Of a stretch of 64,000 nt of DNA, positions 1 through 11,909 are shown in pieces. The first letter of the stretch is position 1. Each line of letters starts with the position of its first letter. The stretch is from contig BDDD01002665.1 in NCBI GenBank assembly GCA_001972305.1, positions 175,868-239,867 on the forward strand, given 5' to 3'. A program made the translations under genes and the position numbers. The stretch comes from Cephalotus follicularis (lineage: Eukaryota > Streptophyta > Magnoliopsida > Oxalidales > Cephalotaceae). The notes under the pieces were generated by a model. That model did not search any database. It was given only the letters and a program-made list of their open reading frames with translations, and was not told the DNA's origin.

Positions 1-1205
1 CCCTTAACATAGACACATGGAACACATTATGAACATGAGATAACTGTGGAGGCAAATCCAACCAGTAAGCAACCGCTCCAACCTTTTCTAGAATTTCAAA
101 CGGTCCAATAAACCGTGGACTCAACTTTCCCTTCAGCCCAAACCTTCGAACCCCTTTCCATGGTGAAACTTTTAGAAACACGTGTTCACCAACTCTAAAT
201 TCCAATTCCCTCTGATGTTTGTCTGCATAACTCTTCTGTTGGGATTGAGCTGCTTTCAGTCTCTCCCTAGCTATAGTCACTTTTTCAGTAGTGATCTGAA
301 CTAGCTCAGGTCCTTCGATGACTCTCTCTCCAACCTCATCCCAACATGTCAAAGATCGACATTTTCTCCCATACAGTGCCTCAAACGGAGCCATCTGAAT
401 GCTAGCATGCCAACTATTATTATATGCGAACTCCACCAAGCTCAAATACTCATCCCAGTTTCCTGCCCACTCTAATGCACAAGACCTCAGCATGTCCTCT
501 AAAGTCTGGATGGTCCTCTCTGACTGTCCATCTGTCTGTGGGTGAAAAGCTGTACTGTAATTGAGCCGTGTCCCACAAGCTTTCTGGAATCCCTTCCAAA
601 ATCTAGACGTGAAACGAGGATCCCTATCCGAAACAATGGATACATGTGTCCCATGTAGTCTCACAATCTCTCGCTGAAAAACTTCCGCCAACCGGTCTAC
701 AGAAAAGTTCTCCCTGATAGCCAAGAAATGTGCCGATTTAGTCAAACGATCCACCACTACCCAGATGGTATCATTTCTCTTGAACGTCCTCGGCAATCCT
801 GTAACAAAGTCCATTGCTATGCTCTCCCATTTCCAAACTGGAACCTCCAAGGGCTGTAACAAACCACTAGCTCGTTGGTGCTCAATCTTAACCTGCTGAC
901 AGATCAAACACCTCCCAACATACTCTACTACATCCCTCTTCATTCCGTTCCACCAGAAATTCTGCTTCAAGTCCCTATACATTTTTGTAGAACCTGGATG
1001 TATAGAGAACGGAGAGCTATGCGCCTCTGACAAAACAGCATCTCTGATAGTAGTATCTGCCGGCACACACAACCATCTACCCAACCAGATCACTCCATGC
1101 TCATCCACACGGAACTCTGTCTGCTTACCCTCATCAACATTCTGGATTAACGCCCATAGTTCACCATCATCACTCTGAGCCGCCTTAATCCGAGATATAA
1201 GGGTA
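1..1205 (-). pseudogene. Integrase of element A (partial, off left edge)
   Basis: This open stretch encodes the integrase of element A, which would insert the cDNA copy into nuclear DNA. Translating the minus strand from about 1205 leftwards gives the zinc-binding part (LICQQVK), then the catalytic core with MDFVTGLP (first Asp), [11 protein letters not shown] (second Asp) and QTDGQSERT (Glu), then the C-terminal GPF/Y-like part ending near HNVFHVS at the window edge. I saw no stop inside it. It is cut off from RNase H by a one-base frameshift near 1203-1208, where RNase H runs into a stop at 1147 while the integrase frame continues. It is not expressible as a gag-pol product because protease and RT are missing upstream. 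Confidence 0.85.
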
Positions 1206-1745
1206 GGTTACTAGCCATATAACCTCCAGAACCGCGAACAAACAAATTCAAATCCAAACGCTCCATATCTGCTATCAACTGCGGCTGAGTAAGCAAAGCC
1301 GCAACACTTCCAGAACTCTTTCTACTCAAAGCATCGGCTACCACATTTGCTTTACCCGGGTGGTACTGAATATTCAGGTCACAGTCCTTCAAAAGCTCCA
1401 ACCATCTCCTATGTCGCATGTTCAACTCTTTTTGCGTGAAGATGTACTTGAGACTCTTGTGATCAGTGAAAACATCACAAGTTTCTCCATACAAATAGTG
1501 CCTCCAGATCTTTAACCCAAAAACCACAGCTGCTAACTCCAGATCATGTGTAGGATAGTTCACTTCATAAGGCTTCAACTGTCTTGAAGCATAAGCTATC
1601 ACATGACCGTGCTGCATAAGAACACATCCCAAACCCTTCTTGGAAGCATCACTGTAAATCTGGTATCCCCCTGACCCAAACGGTAACCGAAGAATCGGTG
1701 CAGACACCAGACCGTTCTTCAATTTCTCAAAACTTGCTTCCCTTT
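1147..1745 (-). pseudogene. RNase H domain, copy 1 (element A)
   Basis: Ty3-type RNase H, which would remove RNA from the RNA:DNA hybrid during reverse transcription. Seen: [15 protein letters not shown] (first catalytic Asp), DLELAAVVF (Glu), FTDHKSLKY (Asp) and [15 protein letters not shown] (last Asp). It starts abruptly at [14 protein letters not shown], just past the RT thumb, because gag sequence is fused directly upstream in another frame at about 1735-1745. Its frame runs into a stop at 1147; a one-base loss near 1205 separates it from the integrase. Identical to the second copy at 2730-3328. Confidence 0.85.
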
Positions 1746-2700
1746 CTTCGCTCGAGGGTCTGTGCAATCCATGAAACGATGGCCCTGCTGTCCGCACATA
1801 AAGCATGCCCCCGTAGCTTTGTAACAAGTCCCAACCGGATGCCTCTTCCCACAAGTCTCGTACTGTGCAATCTGAACATTGGGGTTACCCCCACCAGTAT
1901 TCTTCTTTTGCTGCTTACCATTTCGGCCCTTACTCTGCTTTCCCGAATTTTGGCCCTGAGAATCTCCCCTATTTCTCTTCTTTTCTCCTTCTAAGCGAGC
2001 GGCCTGAAAATCCAATCTTTCCATCTCTATGTTCTTCGTGGCATTTGCAACCTCTGACACATCCGCAAACTTCGCGTTAATCAGTTTGCCCCTAAGCTGA
2101 TAATGCAACTTCCATTTAAACTTCTCTGCTTGTTCCGCTGCTGACCCCGCTGTAGGTCCCGCAAAACCCGCCAATCTGGTAAACCGGGCTAAAAACTCGG
2201 TAACAGATTCACCTTCCTTCTGTCTGGTCATTAGAAACTCCCTAGCATATGCCTCTTTATCAGCAGTGGGGAAATACTGCTGATAAAAGACCTCACATAA
2301 ATCAGACCAACACAAAGTCTCAACAAAACCTCCACCCTTAGCTGTCTTCAAGGTCTTCCACCATGTCTGGGTATTGCCTTCCAGCTGATACGCAGCCAAC
2401 TTAACCTTCTGATTATCACCGCATTCCAACACATCAAAAATCTTCTCCAAATGAGCAATCCAATGCTCAGCCTCTACTGGGGTTGGTGCCGAAGTAAAGG
2501 ATCGCGGTCTCTGTTTTTGGAACCTTTCCAACCATACATGAACTAGAGTATCAGGATGATCTCCAACTCCTCTAACTGCATGAGCATGAACCGGTACATT
2601 TTCCTCAGCTACTTGCCCACGACGATCGTGCTAATGATTTTGCTGTTGCTGCATCACTCGGTTCACTTCCTGAGCCACAACTTGTCTAACCATCTCGTCA
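1719..2700 (-). pseudogene. gag, copy 1, lacking its start (element A)
   Basis: Capsid and nucleocapsid part of element A, truncated at its N-terminus by the tandem-duplication breakpoint at 2700. It contains the retrotransposon gag region (WWKTLKTAKGG, FYQQYFPTADKEAY, EFLARFTRLAGFAG) and one zinc knuckle ([14 protein letters not shown]) that would bind genomic RNA. The frame ends after PRAKKGK plus a few out-of-frame residues, at the fusion with RNase H. The frame is otherwise the same as the longer copy at 3302-4360, including an internal TAG. Confidence 0.85.
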
Positions 2701-2729
2701 TGTCTGCTTACCCTCATCAACATTCTGGA

Positions 2730-3328
2730 TTAACGCCCATAGTTCACCATCATCACTCTGAGCCGCCTTAATCCGAGATATAAGGGTAGGTTACTAGCCA
2801 TATAACCTCCAGAACCGCGAACAAACAAATTCAAATCCAAACGCTCCATATCTGCTATCAACTGCGGCTGAGTAAGCAAAGCCGCAACACTTCCAGAACT
2901 CTTTCTACTCAAAGCATCGGCTACCACATTTGCTTTACCCGGGTGGTACTGAATATTCAGGTCACAGTCCTTCAAAAGCTCCAACCATCTCCTATGTCGC
3001 ATGTTCAACTCTTTTTGCGTGAAGATGTACTTGAGACTCTTGTGATCAGTGAAAACATCACAAGTTTCTCCATACAAATAGTGCCTCCAGATCTTTAACC
3101 CAAAAACCACAGCTGCTAACTCCAGATCATGTGTAGGATAGTTCACTTCATAAGGCTTCAACTGTCTTGAAGCATAAGCTATCACATGACCGTGCTGCAT
3201 AAGAACACATCCCAAACCCTTCTTGGAAGCATCACTGTAAATCTGGTATCCCCCTGACCCAAACGGTAACCGAAGAATCGGTGCAGACACCAGACCGTTC
3301 TTCAATTTCTCAAAACTTGCTTCCCTTT
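2730..3328 (-). pseudogene. RNase H domain, copy 2 (element A)
   Basis: Second, identical copy of the RNase H described at 1147-1745, with the same four acidic catalytic positions, the same abrupt start and the same terminal stop (2730). Because the duplicated block ends here, it is followed not by integrase but by the truncated gag of copy 1. Shared defects show the block was already broken when it was duplicated. Confidence 0.85.
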
Positions 3329-4360
3329 CTTCGCTCGAGGGTCTGTGCAATCCATGAAACGATGGCCCTGCTGTCCGCACATAAAGCATGCCCCCGTAGC
3401 TTTGTAACAAGTCCCAACCGGATGCCTCTTCCCACAAGTCTCGTACTGTGCAATCTGAACATTGGGGTTACCCCCACCAGTATTCTTCTTTTGCTGCTTA
3501 CCATTTCGGCCCTTACTCTGCTTTCCCGAATTTTGGCCCTGAGAATCTCCCCTATTTCTCTTCTTTTCTCCTTCTAAGCGAGCGGCCTGAAAATCCAATC
3601 TTTCCATCTCTATGTTCTTCGTGGCATTTGCAACCTCTGACACATCCGCAAACTTCGCGTTAATCAGTTTGCCCCTAAGCTGATAATGCAACTTCCATTT
3701 AAACTTCTCTGCTTGTTCCGCTGCTGACCCCGCTGTAGGTCCCGCAAAACCCGCCAATCTGGTAAACCGGGCTAAAAACTCGGTAACAGATTCACCTTCC
3801 TTCTGTCTGGTCATTAGAAACTCCCTAGCATATGCCTCTTTATCAGCAGTGGGGAAATACTGCTGATAAAAGACCTCACATAAATCAGACCAACACAAAG
3901 TCTCAACAAAACCTCCACCCTTAGCTGTCTTCAAGGTCTTCCACCATGTCTGGGTATTGCCTTCCAGCTGATACGCAGCCAACTTAACCTTCTGATTATC
4001 ACCGCATTCCAACACATCAAAAATCTTCTCCAAATGAGCAATCCAATGCTCAGCCTCTACTGGGGTTGGTGCCGAAGTAAAGGATCGCGGTCTCTGTTTT
4101 TGGAACCTTTCCAACCATACATGAACTAGAGTATCAGGATGATCTCCAACTCCTCTAACTGCATGAGCATGAACCGGTACATTTTCCTCAGCTACTTGCC
4201 CACGACGATCGTGCTAATGATTTTGCTGTTGCTGCATCACTCGGTTCACTTCCTGAGCTACAGCCTGTCGAACCATATCGTCAATTGCAGGCTCATTTCT
4301 TGCTCCATCCTGAGCCACAACTGGTTCGGTCCTCTGAGGGGTGTTCCTTGTTCGTGCCAT
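3302..4360 (-). pseudogene. gag, copy 2, with start codon and internal stop (element A)
   Basis: Full-length gag reading frame of element A. The likely start is the ATG at 4360-4358 (MARTRNTPQRT), about 160 bases inside the PBS. An in-frame TAG at 4216-4214 breaks it after 48 codons, and the rest stays open to 3302. Domains in order: variable glutamine-rich N-terminus (VMQQQQN), retrotransposon gag region (WIAHLEKIFDV, WWKTLK, FYQQYFPTADK, FTRLAGFAG), a basic Gln/Lys/Gly linker, and a C-X2-C-X4-H-X4-C zinc knuckle at 3388-3347. After PRAKKGK it runs into RNase H sequence in another frame, so the whole protease and RT core have been deleted. Element C has a related gag. Confidence 0.88.
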
Positions 4361-4517
4361 CTACGCAACAAAATCCAAGACAAGAAAAAGGCAAAAGAGT
4401 CAGAAGGTCAAAACGAAAGACATATCAAAAGATCGTAACGAAGAAGTCCTAACCCAGTGTCTACCCAATCTCACAGGTCAAACCTAGTCAGGTCTATTAA
4501 GAAAACAAAACCTATAT

Positions 4518-4528
4518 CTCTGATACCA
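4518..4528 (-). other. Primer binding site of element A (initiator tRNA-Met)
   Basis: On the minus strand this reads TGGTATCAGAG, complementary to the 3' end of plant initiator-Met tRNA. It lies 5 bases inside the LTR end (TGTAACA at 4534), the expected place for minus-strand DNA priming. Confidence 0.9.
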
Positions 4529-4533
4529 CAATC

Positions 4534-7118
4534 TGTAACACCCCCGATGGTGGGAGCCCGTACAGGTCATAATACCAAACTGAAACATAACGGAAATCTA
4601 AACAAAAGACTGATACGAAACGGATGTGGTGGTCTGAAAGCATATCTTATAACAAACTGATATAAAACAGAGTCTGAAAATTTAACCAATCATAAATAAA
4701 AACAAATCATAATCCATTATCCAAATACTGTTTAAGGTGTAAACATAACCGGAACAAAACCAAAATCTGAAACTGTTTTTACTGAAAACTAATCTGATTC
4801 TACTGGAAAACACAAGGACCAACTCCTAGATGATCCTCTGAAAAGTGAGTAACTCTTATCACACGTTTCCCCCATCCTTCTGAAAACCTGCCGCATGGAA
4901 ACAAAAACGCGGCTGAGTAAACCTCAGTACAGATAAGGAATTAAAACAGTAAACGGTAGACAGAATAATTTGAACTTTAAATTCAGTAAAGTAACATAGT
5001 AAATATTCTTGAAAAGTAAAACAGAATATTTAAAAGCGAGCAGTTGTAAAATCATCATAACTTTGCGAAAACATAACATCATAATTCAAAACATTATCTG
5101 ATTTCATAATTCCATAACAGAGAATTTCTGACATACATACATATATAGGTGCAAGGGGTTCGCGAGACCCACATGCACTGACGGAAAAGTCGTGTATGGC
5201 ACTACACAAACAATCCCAAATACTGAATTTCTGAATTTCTGAAATCTGACAATAACTAGAGTATACTCATACGCCTCAAAAGGATCCATATCCTACCCTC
5301 ATGATACATATTTAAAAGAGACGTCGTAGACCAATCACACCGCCACGGTACGTGTCATGTCCTCCGTGCCAAAGAACATGCCTATGATACCTCATAGGTA
5401 GGGTTTTTCTCTGTATGTTATTATGGTAAAACTTGTTTTATTCTAAAATAATTCTAAAATGTACTTATGTAAACTGTCTCCAGACGTATCTGAAATTATT
5501 TAAAAAGGATCATACTTTCATATCAAAATCCAAAATCAAAATCCGATCTGTATCTGTATCTGAAGTATAACATACTCCCTAAAGTGGAAGTCATGTCCAA
5601 ATAATAACACATTTTTTATAATAGAAAATATGCATATCCATATCCGATGTAATAAAATTCATTTTAATAGGATCATTATCAAAACGAGAATATCTGTATT
5701 AAAATATGAGCTTTATTTCTAATAAAACCAGGGACATAAATCCGTTCAATAAAATGTACAAAATCATCAATTAATGAAAGTTTAATCGAAGGAGTACCAA
5801 AGAACGAAAAATCCGTACCTTAGCAGGTCGAAAATCTAAACAAACTAGAATACCGGACAAAAGCACCGTAGAAGTGTCCTAAACTCCACCACGAATGATA
5901 TTAAGACCTAAACATACGAGTCCAAACATCACATAACATAAAAAGATCAAAACATCAAAACTGCCATAAAGCGTCGACAGTTTGTTCTTAGGCGTCGACG
6001 GTTTAGTTGCACAAAAGGACAAAGCATCGACCGAAGAGTCGACTGACCAAAGCACAAAACAACACAAAGCGGCGATGCTCAAATACTAAGCGTCGACGGT
6101 TTGCGTCAGACACAGAATATCAGTGCAGAAAACAGTTTCAAATCCATGGCTACATCCGATTTTTCTTAAACTCAAAGCATAATTATCAACATGCAGGCTC
6201 TTACAACGTTATTTCTTAAGTTCGAACGCCAGATATACATGCGATTACATACAAAAGTAAAACTCATTTTGAAACATAACTTTCTTGTATATAAACCGTT
6301 TATGCAACATAACTACAATCCGAATTTTTTTGTATATAAATCCAAAAATCAGTGACATATACATATATCTACATATGTCAATAGCATGATTTCTTTGTTT
6401 TTAAGCATCAATATTACAAGTTATGCATAAAACCCATGAATGAACATATAAAGATAACAGCAAAAATTTAGTTTCAACAGGCTTCTAAAATCATGCTCGA
6501 AATAAAATTATAGTCGGTTTTAATACAAATTAAAGGGTGATACAGAAACTACATAGTACAAACTACAACTTTCGTTTAGAAATTACCTTCAGAAAACGTC
6601 AAAATCGATGCAGAAAAATGCGTTCAAAGTTGTTGTTCGTGTTTGTAAAAAGTGCAGATAGTTTTCTTTCAAAATAATTCTTAGTCTTTTAAAATCAGAA
6701 AAAAAAACGAGTAAAATAAATGATAAAATCGTGCATTTAATGAGTTTTCCTTTCATGCATATTCGGTTTCAACAAACAAGGAAAATCAAATCAACAAAAA
6801 TGAAAAAAACCTCTCTTTCCCTAAACAACCCACCGTCCAATCTGGTATGGAAAGCTGACTAAAGCGTCGACTGTTTACTTAAAGCGTCGACGGTTAAGCA
6901 CTGAAATACAAAACGCGTCAAAGTCACACGTTTAGGCGTCAACGTGTCACACAGCAGCCAAAGCGTCGGCAGTTCTAATGAAAGCGTCGGCGCTTTGTGC
7001 CCAGAAAACAAAAATAAAAGAAATTCAAACTAAAAATCAAAGCATTCACAAACCATAGCATATATCAAAACGTATAAACCTAACATAAAACATGTAAGCA
7101 TAGAAACGGGATATTACA
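4534..7118 (-). repeat. 5' LTR of element A (2.6 kb)
   Basis: The LTR is bounded by TGTAACACCC (4534) and ATATTACA (7118), that is TGTAATAT...GGGTGTTACA on the minus strand. It shares blocks with the LTRs at 9178-11909 and 34297-41030: a CTGAGGTTTACTCAGCCGCG-type block near 4900-4940 and a CATAGGCATG...CATGACAC block near 5340-5400. No convincing gene is present. Two clusters of GCGTCGAC-type motifs lie at 5983-6103 and 6862-7003. Confidence 0.88.
5983..7003. repeat. GCGTCGAC-type motif clusters in LTR A
   Basis: Cluster 1 (5983-6103) holds AAGCGTCGACAG, AGGCGTCGACGG, GCATCGACCG, GAGTCGACTG, AAGCGGCGATG and AAGCGTCGACGG. Cluster 2 (6862-7003) holds AAAGCGTCGACTG, AAAGCGTCGACGG, AGGCGTCAACG, AAAGCGTCGGCAG and AAAGCGTCGGCGCTTTG. 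The bases between motifs are unrelated, so only the short palindromic core is repeated. Confidence 0.8.
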
Positions 7119-8100
7119 GGTGCATTGGTTAAACCAAACGGCATAACTGAGAACTCATAGAGACCATAACGAGATCTGAAAGCTGTCATCAGAACATCCT
7201 CTTCCTTCACCTTCAACTGGTGATATCCGGACCGATGATCTATCTTGGAGAACACACAAGCGTCTCACAACTGATCAAACAAGTCATCTATCCTTGGCAA
7301 CGGATACTTGTTGAGCTTCCTATAGTCGATACACAAATGCATAGTCCATCCTTTTTCTTCACAAACAGGACCGGAGCACCCCATGGAGATCTGCTAGGTC
7401 GAATAAATCCTTTATCCAAAAAGTCTTCCAACTATACCTTAAGCTCTTTCAACTCTACAGGTGTTATACGGTAAGGAGCAAGGGATATAGGAGCTGCACT
7501 GGGGATCAACTCGATCTCAAAGTCTATTTCCATGTCTAGAGGAAGACCTGGTAACTCGTCTAGGAAGACATCAGGAAACTCACAAACCACGGGTATGTCC
7601 CCTACCTCTGGCTTAGTCATCCGAGTATCCACCACATGAGCTAGGAATCCTTGCGCACCTTTATCCAAAGCCTTACGTGCAACCATAGCCGAGATCAACC
7701 TCAGAGGTGCCGAGAGCTTCTCGCAGATCAGCTCCATGCCTGACTCATTGGGCAAACAAAAGGAAACAACTCTGTGAGAACAATCGACCACTGCTCGATG
7801 CCTTGCCAGCCAATCCATGCCCAGGATGGCATCAAAGTCTTCAAATTGGAAGGGAACAAGGTCGGCCACAAAACTCCGTCCCTTGATCACAACATCACAA
7901 CCCCTGTAGACTCGATATACATGATAACTCTGGCCCGTAGGAACAGATACAGCGATTTCTTCATCCAAGGAACTTAACACTCCACATGCATGTATGCAAA
8001 ATACATAGGCAACAAAGGATCAAGAGGCTCCCGTGTCAAACAAAACCGTGGCATCTCTGCCGAAGATAATAGCCTTACCTATAGCCACGTCCGCGGATCC
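7119..8100 (-). pseudogene. Protease and RT N-terminus of element B
   Basis: Aspartic protease followed by the first third of reverse transcriptase. The protease catalytic motif DTGAS is read at 8037-8023 and is followed at once by a TGA stop. The rest of the protease continues in an open stretch 7980-7432 with AILGMDWLARH, ending with LKELKV and a TAG where relatives have Gln (CAG to TAG). RT then shows the WGAP...FVKKK region, CIDYR (with about six residues missing after LNK), [10 protein letters not shown] followed by a TGA (7267-7265), [13 protein letters not shown] and [10 protein letters not shown], where element A interrupts it at 7118. At least three stops make it non-functional; two are explicable as C-to-T changes. 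Confidence 0.85.
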
Positions 8101-9177
8101 AAGAGCATCTTCTCTGTTCAGAGCATAGACTCTAGTTGTTGCCGATGGTCTACCCTGCTAACGACTTCCACCGGCCCTGGATAATCCCGCTTGTGAAGCC
8201 GTTGATCCACCTCTGGCTCCCATCGGTTGTCTATTAGAAGCAACTGATCCGGGTGTCATCGTGGTCTACTAAACTTGTGGACAGTTTCTCTTGATGTGCC
8301 CAACCTGGCCACAATGGAAACATTCTCGGGTATCTGTCTTGCAGTTGCCAAAGTGGAAGTGACTACACTTCTGGCACTTGGGAGGCTGTTGAGAAACAGA
8401 TGAACTCTGCTGCCTGCTCTGCTGCGCACCACTGGCTGTAGGAGGACTCGCCTGCTGCGGAGAAAACGTCCCCTGGCCATCAATCCTGGCCTGTCCTCGG
8501 TTTCCACCATCAACTTGTTGGTTGGAGTACCGTTTCCTTCATTTCCCTTATCCTCGGAACGAACCCTCCCCTTGAGCAGATTACTGTCCATCTCTCTTCT
8601 ATCCCCTTTCCTGGCGATTCCTCTGTTCCATAATACTCTGCTCAACTCTCTTGGCAGATTCCACCATATCTCCAAAGACAGTCCAATTGGTTGCTGCCAC
8701 AATATGTCTTACCTCAGGATTCAACCCATCCAAGAATTTCTCACATCTCTCCTCCTGGTCTGCAACCAAAGCCGGAGCAAAATGAGACAACTCCATAAAG
8801 CGGTATTCATACTAGGTCACAGTCATACTCCCCTGACGTAGATGCATAAACTCTCTCCTCTTCCCTTTCATGAAGGTAGCCGAGTAGAAGTACTGACGAA
8901 ACTCCCGCTTGAAAACATCGCACGTGATCATAGCAACATCAGTGTGTCTAGCTTGGAGAGCTTCCCACCAACAAAGTGCATTCTTCCTTACCAAGAAGAC
9001 GGCAAGTCCAATGCGTGAGTCCTCGGAAAGTCCCATCTGTACAAAAAGCATCTCAAGATGATTCAGCCATGCCTCAGCATCCACTGGATTATCCGTTCCC
9101 TCAAAGGCTGCAGCACCTAAACTTTGCAGACGTTCAACTGGTAAAGCTTGAGATCGAGAACCACTCAAAGCTTGTGC

Positions 9178-11909
9178 TGTAATACCCTGATTACCTGTAC
9201 GTATTTTCTTATGGATTTTATCTGTTTCGTTTAAGTGTTTGTATGTTTTACGTTGGGTTTATGTTTTTGGGCTGACTGATACCAGCCATAGTTTTGGATA
9301 TGTTTGTATGGGCATTTTTGTTTGGTATATTTAGTCATATTATTATTATTACAAAACCAATTTTTATAAAATGCATAATTATAGTTTTATTTTAAAGCAA
9401 ATCAATTTAAAAATATCCAATTCTTTTTATTTCCATAATCTTTTATTTCTATCCTATTTTCCTTATCAAATACTTTCCTTCTCCCTCTCAAACTCCCTCT
9501 CCCGTTTCTCACTCTCTCCAATCTCCCTCTCCCGCACAACTCTATATCTTTCCTTCTTCTCACCCTAAAAATTAGCCTATATTCCTTATCCAGCAGATTG
9601 GTTTTTCCCTTTTTGCTATCCTTTCCCGTTTGGTCTCTTTTTGCTATATATGTGTGACAATGCCATGGAACCAGCCACCTCTTTCTATGTGTTGCTACTG
9701 CCGAATTTGCTGAGCAGTTGGAGCTGTGATTTCTATGTTTTCATACTCCATTTATAAGGTTAGTTTCATCAAGGTTAAATTCGGTAATTGTTTCATTGAT
9801 ATTGCGTAGCACTGTCAAAACTTTGAGTGTGTATTTCTCCCTTTTGATTCTGTCGAACAGCCGTGTTCTTCTTTAGTTTGGGTCACCATTGCAGGTTAGT
9901 TTGTTGTCCTACTGTGATGGTTATGTGTTAGAGTTATCAAGTATTTGTTGTAGCATGTGTAGGTTGCTAGAGAAGGATTCGTTTTGATTTCTACCTTCCT
10001 GTTTTCTGTCAAAAATATATCCTGTGTTTGTGGCGATATGTAGACACCTAGGGAGTGTTATATATTATGGTTTTGATGCATGTGATCACCATAAACGGAC
10101 AGAATTGGAGCTATGCAATTGTATGTCATGGTTTAAGTTTTTCTGTCACATTAAACAATTTTTAGTCAATAGGTCTCTGTCGAATTCAGTGCTATAACAT
10201 GGTTTTACATGCCACACAAGGTTGTTTTTAATATTGATAATCTTCTGGTATCGAAAAATCTAAGTTTAGGCAACTAGATTGCACAAAATCGCACAAAACT
10301 GCTGTTCTGTCACTTAGAACAGTCGGCTGTCTAGTTTAAGTAGTCGACTGTCTTATGTAAACAGTCGACTGTCTTGTGTTGAGTAGTCGGCTGGACCCCT
10401 GATTCAGTCGACTGCTTGCATGTCCAGGTTGCGTATTCGACTAGCCCTGTTGTGTAGTCGACTGCCACCCCTTGATTAGTCGACTGGATTCCTGAAACAG
10501 TCGACTGGATTGTCCTGTAACTTCCTGTTTTCATCCGTTTATTCTTCCGATGATCCGGGTCTATTTTAAACATCAATATGATTCTGTTTTATGCCCAAAA
10601 TGAATTTTAGACCCTTTTTTGAACATTGTTATGTTGTATAGATTATTGTGCTACGTGAGGCAAATTAAGTTTACTGGATATTCGTAAGTTAGTCTGTGAT
10701 CGCACAAGGTACGGATCTTCATTCCTTGATACACTCTTACTGATTCAGTCCTGTTTTGAGAATAAATACGGATTCTTTATTTTGGTTATTATTCAGTTTT
10801 ATGAATATGTCCCTTTCAGATTATGAACACCGTTATATTTGGATTTTGAAATAAAGTCAGTTAATGTTTTATTGAAATGAATATTTTCTGGCTTAATGAA
10901 TTCAGCTATGTTATGTTTACGAAATGCTATGCAAATGTCTCTTTATTGTGAAAGTAAAAGAGTTGCATTTTGATTATGAAACTATATGTGAAACTATATC
11001 GTTTGAGAACGATTTATGATTATGTTTTGGGAAACCTTTCTATGTGTTTAAAATAATTTGATGAAATCAAAGTTTTTGAAATGGTGAAATACTGAGCTTT
11101 TATAACCACCTATGGGGGTACCATAGGCATGTTATGGGCCTGGCACGGGGGCATGACACTTTCCGTAACGGTGTGATTAGTTTACGGCGTCTCTCTGGGA
11201 TATCCTTGGATAGGATTTGTGATAGGGGCGTATGGATCGATCCTAGTTATATGTTTTGGGATATGTTATGTTATGGGAATTATATGTATAGTGCCGTATA
11301 CTGCAATTCTTTTGGCAATGTGGATGTCACGAACCCCTTGCTATTATGTGATTCTGATATGTTATGGGTTTTGGTGCTTAGTTATGGAACCTATGTTTTG
11401 GAAAGGTATGCTTTATGGTTTCAAGTTATGAACTTGGTTTATATGTTTTGCCATGGGCATTTACAAAGTATGTTTAAATTATTTTATTGCTCAAGATTTC
11501 TGTTTTAAAGTACTTTTGAAATCTTCTTGCTTTAAAATATCGTTTACTATTTTACATTCTATATCCGTACTGAGGTTTGCTCAGCCGTGTTTTTGTTTCC
11601 ATGTGGCAGGTTCTCAGGAGCGACGGGGCCATGTGTGATGAGAGTGACTCCCATATGTTTGAGGATCATCTAGGAGTTGATCCCTTTGTGTTTATGTGGT
11701 CATAGTGGGACCCGTTTAATAAACTATATGTTCATTTTAGTTTATGACTTTTGGAATATGAATAAGTTTCAGTTTATCAGTTTCAGTATGTTTTGGATAT
11801 GCTTTAAACCATCACGTATTTAATAAAGATGAACTTTTCTAGTATGTTATGTTATGTTAAGTTCTGTAATAGGCACCTGTGACGACTCCCACAGCTCGGG
11901 GGTGTTACA
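9178..11909 (+). mobile_element. Solo LTR (gypsy type) inserted in gag of element B
   Basis: A 2,732-bp LTR with TGTAATACCC at the left and GGTGTTACA at the right. It is flanked by a perfect 5-bp TSD, TGTGC (9173-9177 and 11910-11914), inside the gag of element B. No internal region remains, so it arose by LTR-LTR recombination. Family-typical blocks (CATAGGCATG near 11122, CTGAGGTTTGCTCAGCC near 11570) relate it to LTR A in the opposite orientation. No real coding region is seen. Confidence 0.95.
10320..10508. repeat. CAGTCGACTG array in solo LTR
   Basis: Nine AGTCGACTG-like motifs (AGTCGACTG, AGTCGGCTG, ATTCGACTAG) occur at about 20-30 bp spacing between 10320 and 10508. The spacers differ in sequence. 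Translation produces meaningless QST/VDY strings, so the frames crossing it should not be called genes. Confidence 0.9.

Larger units (their letters stand above)
1118..4283. repeat. 1,583-bp near-perfect tandem duplication inside element A
   Basis: Unit 1118-2700 is followed directly by 2701-4283. The copies carry identical reading frames, the same gag stop and the same RNase H frameshift. They appear identical except in the last 30 bases (2671-2700 against 4254-4283), where five differences cluster. The unit spans the gag 5' part to just after RNase H. The first base outside differs at each breakpoint (1117 c, 2700 a), so little or no microhomology is seen. Confidence 0.92.
1..7118 (-). mobile_element. 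Element A: defective Ty3/gypsy retrotransposon, 5' end
   Basis: Reading right to left: 5' LTR (7118-4534), initiator-Met PBS (4528-4518), gag, RNase H, then integrase running off the left edge. Its right LTR end (ATATTACA at 7111-7118) abuts the middle of the reverse transcriptase of element B, so A is nested in B; the 5 bases beyond (GGTGC) should be the TSD, but the other end lies outside the window. Long LTRs with TGTAAT...GTTACA ends, an integrase of the GPF/HNVFHVS type and long noncoding LTR text fit a Tekay/Del-like chromovirus, a placement made by recall. Protease and the RT core are absent, and a 1,583-bp block is duplicated, so A cannot be autonomous. Confidence 0.9.
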
